Assembly: GCA_003644175.1 (NCBI GenBank)
Contig: QNBS01000149.1
Location: 1-6,082 of the forward strand
Direction: 5' to 3'
Length of the DNA: 6,082 bases
Source of the DNA: Planctomycetota bacterium
Lineage (GTDB): Bacteria > Planctomycetota > Phycisphaerae > Sedimentisphaerales > Anaerohalosphaeraceae
The notes beneath the pieces were generated by a model. That model made no database searches and had not been told where the DNA came from. It was given only the letters and a program-made list of their open reading frames with translations. This document shows positions 1 to 4,330 of the stretch, one piece after another. Each line of letters opens with the position of its first letter. Positions within the stretch are counted from its first letter, which is position 1. The translations under genes and the position numbers were made by a program.

Positions 1-1
1 C

Positions 2-979
2 GGCTAATCGCACCCTGTCATGGACCCTTGCCGCGCGGCCGCTCAGACCGTAGCCCGCCCAGCCCGACACCGCCACCAGCACCGGCAGGAGCAATATCAA
101 AACGCCCAGCCTTTTCCTGCCGGCGACGTGGCTGCCGGCCGGCCAGGGCGCCGTCGGCGTTTGAATCGCGCCGAACGGGCAGGCATCCTCGCACAGGCGG
201 CACTTGATACACTCATCCGGCGTAATCGTTACCTTCCTCTTTGAAAGCCGTGAAAACTGGCGGAGCATCAGGCCGTAGGGGCAGATGAACCGGCAGTAAG
301 GTCGTCCGACGAACACTCCCACGATGAGAATACAAACGCCGATGACGACAATGTTAAAATTGCCGCCCAACCGGAAGAAGGCGATGAAGGGATCGTAGCG
401 ACAGATGACAAAGGCGCTGCCTGTCGCGGCAAAAAGCACCGCCGCAGCGAGATATCCCCAGGCAAAAAGTCTCAGTGCGCTCTCAAGCCAGCGCGCCACC
501 GATATGGGCTTGAGCAAAACAACATCCTGCAGGGCGCCCAAGGGACAAACGGCGGCGCAAAACACCCTGCCGACAAAAAGTGCAAAGACCAGCGGAAGCA
601 GGAAGAAAGCAATCGCAGTCAGCGGGATCGCGTAGCTGCCGTCAAAGATCGTAAGCACCACATTCTGGATAGCGCCGATGGAGCAGATGCACCCTTTGCG
701 GTAGAAGCCGAAATAAACGCCCGAAAAGATCATCAGCACAAATAGCCCGCGGCGAGATCGTTTTGTGTAAGTCAGCCATGTCGCCAGAGCAAGGGCCGTC
801 AGCAGCACAAACACGTCGGCGTACTCGCGAAAATCGCTTCGCGGCGGCGGTGTGGTTGTCGGCGGAAACTCGTAGCCCGTTTCAAAATCAGGCGGCGGAA
901 ACCGCTCGATGGCAAAGGCGTTTGCGCACAGAGCCGGCAGGCATATAATCAATACTGTGATATAACCCAGGCGTATCAT
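2..979 (-). CDS. NosR/NapH-like polytopic membrane 4Fe-4S protein, 3' end cut by window edge
   Basis: Reading from ATG at 979, 326 residues are in the window with no stop before the edge. Residues 1-23 look like a signal peptide or first membrane segment. A proline-rich stretch (about 28-47) follows, then hydrophobic segments near 54-70, 79-96, 119-137, 170-190, 208-226 and 291-309. Cysteine motifs are GCICSIGA (C97, C99), CAAVCPLG (C141, C145), C193 in CRYDPF, CRFICPYG (C229, C233), and a ferredoxin motif C257-x2-C260-x2-C263-x3-C267-P. Paired CxxxCP motifs between membrane helices, followed by a ferredoxin site, are the hallmark of the NosR C-terminal half and NapH, which carry electrons from the quinol pool to periplasmic partners. 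The periplasmic FMN-binding domain of full-length NosR is absent at the N terminus. The start overlaps the upstream ferredoxin stop as ATGA, so the two are coupled. The family is secure; the specific partner is unknown. Confidence 0.85.
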   Translation of the reverse strand, partial: MIRLGYITVLIICLPALCANAFAIERFPPPDFETGYEFPPTTTPPPRSDFREYADVFVLLTALALATWLTYTKRSRRGLFVLMIFSGVYFGFYRKGCICSIGAIQNVVLTIFDGSYAIPLTAIAFFLLPLVFALFVGRVFCAAVCPLGALQDVVLLKPISVARWLESALRLFAWGYLAAAVLFAATGSAFVICRYDPFIAFFRLGGNFNIVVIGVCILIVGVFVGRPYCRFICPYGLMLRQFSRLSKRKVTITPDECIKCRLCEDACPFGAIQTPTAPWPAGSHVAGRKRLGVLILLLPVLVAVSGWAGYGLSGRAARVHDRVRLA

Positions 980-1545
980 CCCTTGTTGTTGACCTCCTTC
1001 AGGAGATACGGCTTGTCGGCGGGCACGCGTTTGAACGCTCCCGAAGGGCAGGCGGCGGCGATTGAACACTCGTTGCAGTTGAGGCAGCGGTCGTGGCGGA
1101 CCTGCAGAAAAAACGACCCGTTGCCGAAGACGGCGCAGGCCTTGACGCATTTGGCGCAGCCGATGCACAGTTCTTCGTCGATGTTGTATTCGTAGTACGG
1201 ATCTTCGATGAAGTTGCGTTCGATCGCGCCGGTCGGACAGAGTTCGTTTTCGGCGCCGGTGTTCAGCTCCCTGTACTCGGGCACGAGGTAGCCGAAGCAC
1301 AGGTTGCAATAGCCGCAGATGGAATAAAGCTGCACGCACTTGACGGCCGACTTTTCCAGCACGCAGTACGTCGCACAGTTGCCGCAGGACACACAAACAT
1401 CCGGGTCGATCTGCCAGACCATCTCCTTGCGGCTTTTCCTGCCGTAGATCACCCCCCCCGTCGCGGCGAGACCTGCAAGACATCCGGCCCATAGACCGTT
1501 CCGCAAAAACTTTCGCCGGTTGACGTCGTTATTCTTGCGGGTCAT
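976..1545 (-). CDS. Tat-exported polyferredoxin (four 4Fe-4S clusters), NrfC/DmsB-like
   Basis: This 189-residue protein begins with a twin-arginine leader: N-R-R-K-F-L-R at residues 9-15, then a hydrophobic stretch to about 34. No clear AxA cleavage site is visible, so it may stay anchored. Cysteines form four ferredoxin sites: C51/54/57/61, C77/80/83 with distant C103-P, C127/130/133/137, and C154/157/160 with C166-P; C70 is extra. Four clusters with this export signal match the electron-transfer subunits of the NrfC/DmsB/PsrB/DsrO group, though this one is short for that group. Family knowledge implies electron relay between a membrane quinol-linked protein and an extracytoplasmic enzyme; no such catalytic subunit is in the window. 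I chose ATG 1545 because it directly precedes the Tat motif and has GAGGA six bases upstream. An in-frame start at 1719 would add about 58 residues that only shadow the preceding gene. It overlaps the small gene by 17 bases and the next gene by ATGA. Confidence 0.9.
   Translation of the reverse strand: MTRKNNDVNRRKFLRNGLWAGCLAGLAATGGVIYGRKSRKEMVWQIDPDVCVSCGNCATYCVLEKSAVKCVQLYSICGYCNLCFGYLVPEYRELNTGAENELCPTGAIERNFIEDPYYEYNIDEELCIGCAKCVKACAVFGNGSFFLQVRHDRCLNCNECSIAAACPSGAFKRVPADKPYLLKEVNNKG
992..999 (-). promoter_or_regulatory. Shine-Dalgarno (AAGGAGGT) for the NosR/NapH-like gene, inside the ferredoxin gene
   Basis: The minus strand reads AAGGAGGT within the last codons of the ferredoxin gene (Lys-Glu-Val), twelve bases before the ATG at 979. 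It is a near-perfect anti-16S match but sits farther out than the usual 5-9 bases. No other in-frame ATG lies closer, and the ATGA overlap supports 979 as the start. Confidence 0.6.
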
Positions 1546-1780
1546 TGCTCTTCCTCGATTGAGCCTGCCTGGATGAAAGCGCAAGCGGCAGTCCGCACCG
1601 TGCAAAGATGCGACAGTCGCGGCAGATGTTTCGATTAATACACTTGCCGTCGTAGAGCAGGCGCCTGCGTTTGGCGACGGCGGCAATGCCTCCGGCGGCG
1701 AGCAGACCGGCGCCGCCATACCGCAGGGCCGCGGTGAATATGTTTCTTCTGTTATGGGCTTTTCGGGAATCTTCCTGCAT
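1529..1780 (-). CDS. Small Cys-motif protein with twin-arginine-like leader, function unknown
   Basis: An 83-residue protein I cannot assign to a named family. The N terminus carries N-R-R-N-I-F at residues 10-15 followed by a Gly/Ala-rich hydrophobic stretch (about 16-36) and a basic KRRR (37-40). This resembles a Tat leader or a single membrane anchor, but it is a weaker Tat match than in the ferredoxin downstream. The core is four cysteines with symmetrical spacing, C47-x5-C53-x2-C56-x5-C62, then GLPLALSS. Four cysteines in sixteen residues suggest a metal or Fe-S site, or two disulfides; that is inference. The tail is polar and probably disordered. ATG 1780 overlaps the stop of the NHL gene as TGATG; a GTG at 1783 is an alternative start adding one residue. 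There is no strong ribosome site, so translation probably depends on coupling. The 3' end overlaps the ferredoxin gene by 17 bases in another frame. Conserved placement within a tight operon supports it as real. Confidence 0.75.
   Translation of the reverse strand: MQEDSRKAHNRRNIFTAALRYGGAGLLAAGGIAAVAKRRRLLYDGKCINRNICRDCRIFARCGLPLALSSRQAQSRKSNDPQE
1552..1556 (-). promoter_or_regulatory. Ribosome binding site (GAGGA) deciding the ferredoxin start
   Basis: GAGGA on the minus strand lies six bases before ATG 1545, inside the 3' end of the small Cys-protein gene. It supports the short ferredoxin start, which places the twin-arginine motif at the N terminus, over the longer in-frame start at 1719. 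Confidence 0.6.
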
Positions 1781-2820
1781 CACTTTTCTTTCGGGCTAAA
1801 TATCCTGACGATATTGGCGTGTGTATCCAGCACATACACCGCACCTTTTGAGTCCGCGGCCACATCGAATCCGCCGAATTGACACTCTTCGGGAGACCGG
1901 CATATATCCAGCGGAAGGTCGGGCGCCAGTTGCCTCGGGCCGACGACCACCCCCTTGAACCTGCCGTCGCGGTCGTAGATCTTGACGCGGTTCAATCCCT
2001 TTTCACAGGTAACAAAACTGTCGTCGCCTAAGAGTGCGATATTGACGGGATTGCAGCATCCAGAGAAACCTTCGATCTTCACGGAGGGCTCGCCCCAACT
2101 GAACTCGAAATCGCCGTCGGATGTATACGTTTCAATTCGCTGGCGTCCGGGATTGACCACTCTGAGCATGCCGTCCCTGGGAACGGCCACATCGAAATAG
2201 GCGCTCGGAATCACAAAGCCCGGAACATTCCTTTCGGTGTCCTTCTTTCCGATTCGATTGAGTTCGGCGCCTGTCCGGTCATAACGAATAACGATCCGAT
2301 TGCCCGCGTCGGCGACGAAGACGTCGCCTGATTCCGACAAGGCTATGCTCGTCAGCACCGCCGAATCTCCGGGGCTCCGCCAGACGGATGTGCGCTTTGT
2401 GTCGCTGTTGTAAACTTCGACATGATCGCCCAGGCCCACATATACCAGCCCGTCTGCCGAAACGGCAAGACACCGGGGCTCGCCTGCAACGGTGATCGTC
2501 TCGGACAGGCCGCCGGTATTGTCAAATATTTTTATGACCTTGTCGCCGGCAACATATATCTTTCCCGCCGAATCCACGGCAATTGCTCTTGCCTTTTCAA
2601 AACCGGTGGAGATCGGTTCGGCTGATTCGTCGTACATGATAAGGTCCGGATCGATATACGCAAGTTTCTCGATATCGTAGGCGAAATCGGCGCTTAGGCC
2701 GCTGCCCCTTTTCCCGGTTGTGCGCATCGTCGCAAGGCAGTAGACCGCCACAACCAGCGCCGCGGCGATAACAACGCCTATCAGGATATCGGTTCCGGTC
2801 GCACCCTTATGTTTCTTCAT
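1780..2820 (-). CDS. Membrane-anchored NHL-repeat beta-propeller protein with conserved-looking cysteines
   Basis: This 346-residue protein has a basic N terminus, one membrane segment (about 11-31) and a predicted extracytoplasmic propeller. NHL-type blades can be seen as repeated units: ARAIAVDSAGKIYVAG (77-92), PRCLAVSADGLVYVG (115-129), LTSIALSESGDVFVADAGN (156-174), YFDVAVPRDGMLRVVNPG (208-225), PVNIALLGDDSFVTCEKG (258-275) and GFDVAADSKGAVYVLD (317-332). That makes about six blades. NHL propellers bind proteins or ligands and are rarely catalytic. Unusual for an NHL protein are the cysteines outside the membrane: C117, the CC pair at 255-256 in GFSGCCNP, C272 in TCEKG, C307 and C313 in DICRSPEEC. 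They could form disulfides or bind a metal; that is inference. ATG 2820 is preceded by GGGAGG at six bases and by its own likely promoter. Its TGA overlaps the ATG of the small Cys gene, tying it to the iron-sulfur genes downstream rather than to the PQQ-like gene upstream. Confidence 0.85.
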   Translation of the reverse strand: MKKHKGATGTDILIGVVIAAALVVAVYCLATMRTTGKRGSGLSADFAYDIEKLAYIDPDLIMYDESAEPISTGFEKARAIAVDSAGKIYVAGDKVIKIFDNTGGLSETITVAGEPRCLAVSADGLVYVGLGDHVEVYNSDTKRTSVWRSPGDSAVLTSIALSESGDVFVADAGNRIVIRYDRTGAELNRIGKKDTERNVPGFVIPSAYFDVAVPRDGMLRVVNPGRQRIETYTSDGDFEFSWGEPSVKIEGFSGCCNPVNIALLGDDSFVTCEKGLNRVKIYDRDGRFKGVVVGPRQLAPDLPLDICRSPEECQFGGFDVAADSKGAVYVLDTHANIVRIFSPKEK

Positions 2821-2899
2821 GGCTATCCTCCCGACTTACACTATCGGATTACAGATTCTTAATTATACCTTAATTCTCACAGCAATACAATAATCGGCA
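2821..2899 (-). promoter_or_regulatory. Intergenic promoter region: TTGTAT-17-TATAAT plus strong ribosome site
   Basis: This AT-rich gap is the only sizeable one in the window. On the minus strand a perfect -10 hexamer TATAAT lies at 2867-2862, with TTGTAT at 2890-2885 as a partial -35 (TTG shared with TTGACA) and a 17-base spacer. Transcription would start near 2855 and give a leader of roughly 35 bases ending in GGGAGG (2832-2827), six bases before the NHL start. The heptamer AATTAAG occurs twice, at 2875-2869 and 2864-2858, with an 11-base period, and the second copy overlaps the -10. It could be an operator. I see no GC-rich hairpin plus T-run, so no intrinsic terminator separates the PQQ-like gene from the NHL gene and read-through is possible. 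Confidence 0.5.
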
Positions 2900-4306
2900 T
2901 CAGCGAGCACTTATATCGAGGCAGGTCATGCGGACCAGGTCCCGCAGAATCAGCCTGCCCGAGACAATCGCCATCGGACCCCATGATTCGGGTCCTTCCA
3001 GGACCTGGGCCCGGTCAAGTTCGGTGTATCCGTTCGGCGAGGCCTCGACGATTCGCAACAGGCCGTCGTCATCCATGGCGTAAATCATGCCGTCGGCGAT
3101 AACATAAGGGCCATGGCCGAACTTGTTGGCGCTGGTGCTGCTCCACAGCACATTGCCCTCAAGGTCAAGACACGCCAACTGCACCTTCTTGTCCATCCCC
3201 ACGCCATAGATATGACCGTTATAGAATATCGGCGTTTGCTGCATCGACCCGAACACTTTGGCATCGTGAACAAATTCTGACCTGGCGGCAATCTTTCCAT
3301 CCTCGACAGTGAGCCTCAGCATCGTACAGCCTAAGTCGTACTGTCCGTAACCTGCCGTCAGGAATATCCTGTCGGAACCGATCACGACCGGGCTGGGAGC
3401 GCTTATCTGCATATGCCAGTCGGTGTACTTCCACAATACGGCGCCGTCGACGGCCCAAACACCCACAACACCGCCGTCGGCGGAGTACACATAGAATCGC
3501 TTGCCGTCAAATTCCATGGGTGCTATCGAGGAGTGTGTCATCGACCAATTGTCGGGGTTCGGCGTCTTCCAGATAATCTCGCCGGTTTGGCAGTCAACGG
3601 CCATCATGAGCACTTCGTCGCCGCCGGGGGCGATTATCGCCTTGCCGTCGTCAATCAGAGGGCACTGAGCGGTGTACCACAGCGGCACTTTTGTGCCGAA
3701 TTCACGGACGAGGTTGTACATCCAGCGAAACTCGCCGGTCGCAGAATCCAGGCAGGTGACATGGCACTTCGGCCCAATGGCCACAACATACTTTTCCGTG
3801 ACCGCAGGTATCGTTCGGCTCATGCCGTGCCGCCGGTTGAGTTTGATGGGATAGGAATATCGCCAGATATCTTTGCCGTCGTCGAGCGACAGGCATCGAA
3901 TGACATCCGCCTTGTTTGGGCGGTCATAGTCGAGCAGATAGACCCGGCCGGCAAAAACCGCGGCGCCGGCAAAGCCTTCGCCCACCTCAATAGACCAGAT
4001 CACAGGCGGGCCTTCATGGGGCCAGGAACGCGCAAGGGCGACTTGGCTTTTGCCCACGGCGTCGAAATTCTCACCCCTGAAACGCGGCCATGTTCCGGTG
4101 ATCTTCGAGGGCTTGCCGTCGAATGTCGTAAGCTGTCCGGCGATCTTGACGGGGCCGCTATCATAGGCGACCGCAGCGGGCCTCTTGTCGCCTCCGGGGA
4201 GCCTGGGCTCGAACTCGACATCGGTCCACAGCCAGTCAAACAGCAGGATAACGGCGAGAACTCCCACGGCCGCCGGTATGAGTTTTTCGGGTACAGGTAT
4301 CTTCAT
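2900..4306 (-). CDS. PQQ-like beta-propeller repeat protein, N-terminally membrane anchored
   Basis: This 468-residue protein has a membrane segment at about 11-27 and the rest presumably outside the cytoplasmic membrane. The signature GTWPRFRG (71-78) and GPPVIWSIEVGEGFAGAAV (99-117) open the domain as in the PQQ-like propellers abundant in Planctomycetes. Tryptophan-docking blade motifs recur: CLSLDDGKDIWRY (138-150), CLDSATGEFRWMY (185-197), AVDCQTGEIIWKT (236-248), AVDGAVLWKY (285-294), CLDLEGNVLWSS (379-390) and the closing MTCLDI (460-465). The family resembles the propeller of quinoprotein dehydrogenases and BamB. I see no Cys-Cys disulfide pair of the kind that stacks on PQQ in methanol dehydrogenases, so binding of PQQ is not supported; a scaffold or interaction role is more likely. 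It begins 24 bases after the permease stop, with only a weak GAG near the start, so it is probably cotranscribed with the permease. Its link to the iron-sulfur operon downstream is by position only. Confidence 0.88.
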   Translation of the reverse strand: MKIPVPEKLIPAAVGVLAVILLFDWLWTDVEFEPRLPGGDKRPAAVAYDSGPVKIAGQLTTFDGKPSKITGTWPRFRGENFDAVGKSQVALARSWPHEGPPVIWSIEVGEGFAGAAVFAGRVYLLDYDRPNKADVIRCLSLDDGKDIWRYSYPIKLNRRHGMSRTIPAVTEKYVVAIGPKCHVTCLDSATGEFRWMYNLVREFGTKVPLWYTAQCPLIDDGKAIIAPGGDEVLMMAVDCQTGEIIWKTPNPDNWSMTHSSIAPMEFDGKRFYVYSADGGVVGVWAVDGAVLWKYTDWHMQISAPSPVVIGSDRIFLTAGYGQYDLGCTMLRLTVEDGKIAARSEFVHDAKVFGSMQQTPIFYNGHIYGVGMDKKVQLACLDLEGNVLWSSTSANKFGHGPYVIADGMIYAMDDDGLLRIVEASPNGYTELDRAQVLEGPESWGPMAIVSGRLILRDLVRMTCLDISAR

Positions 4307-4330
4307 TGGCTCGATCGGACAGAGTGAACG

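Noticed and set aside
1546..1719. Longer N terminus for the polyferredoxin, starting at 1719
   Set aside because: The extra residues are the small Cys gene read in another frame, and they would bury the twin-arginine motif about 67 residues inside the protein. ATG 1545 has a good ribosome site.
2820..2900. Possible terminator after the PQQ-like gene
   Set aside because: The gap is AT-rich but I could not find a GC-rich stem followed by a T-run; the repeats there are direct or mirror repeats, which do not form hairpins.
3413..4327. 304-codon open frame on the plus strand opposite the PQQ-like gene
   Set aside because: It is the antisense shadow of a gene with clear blade motifs; its translation shows no domain, and GC-rich coding DNA often leaves the opposite frame open.
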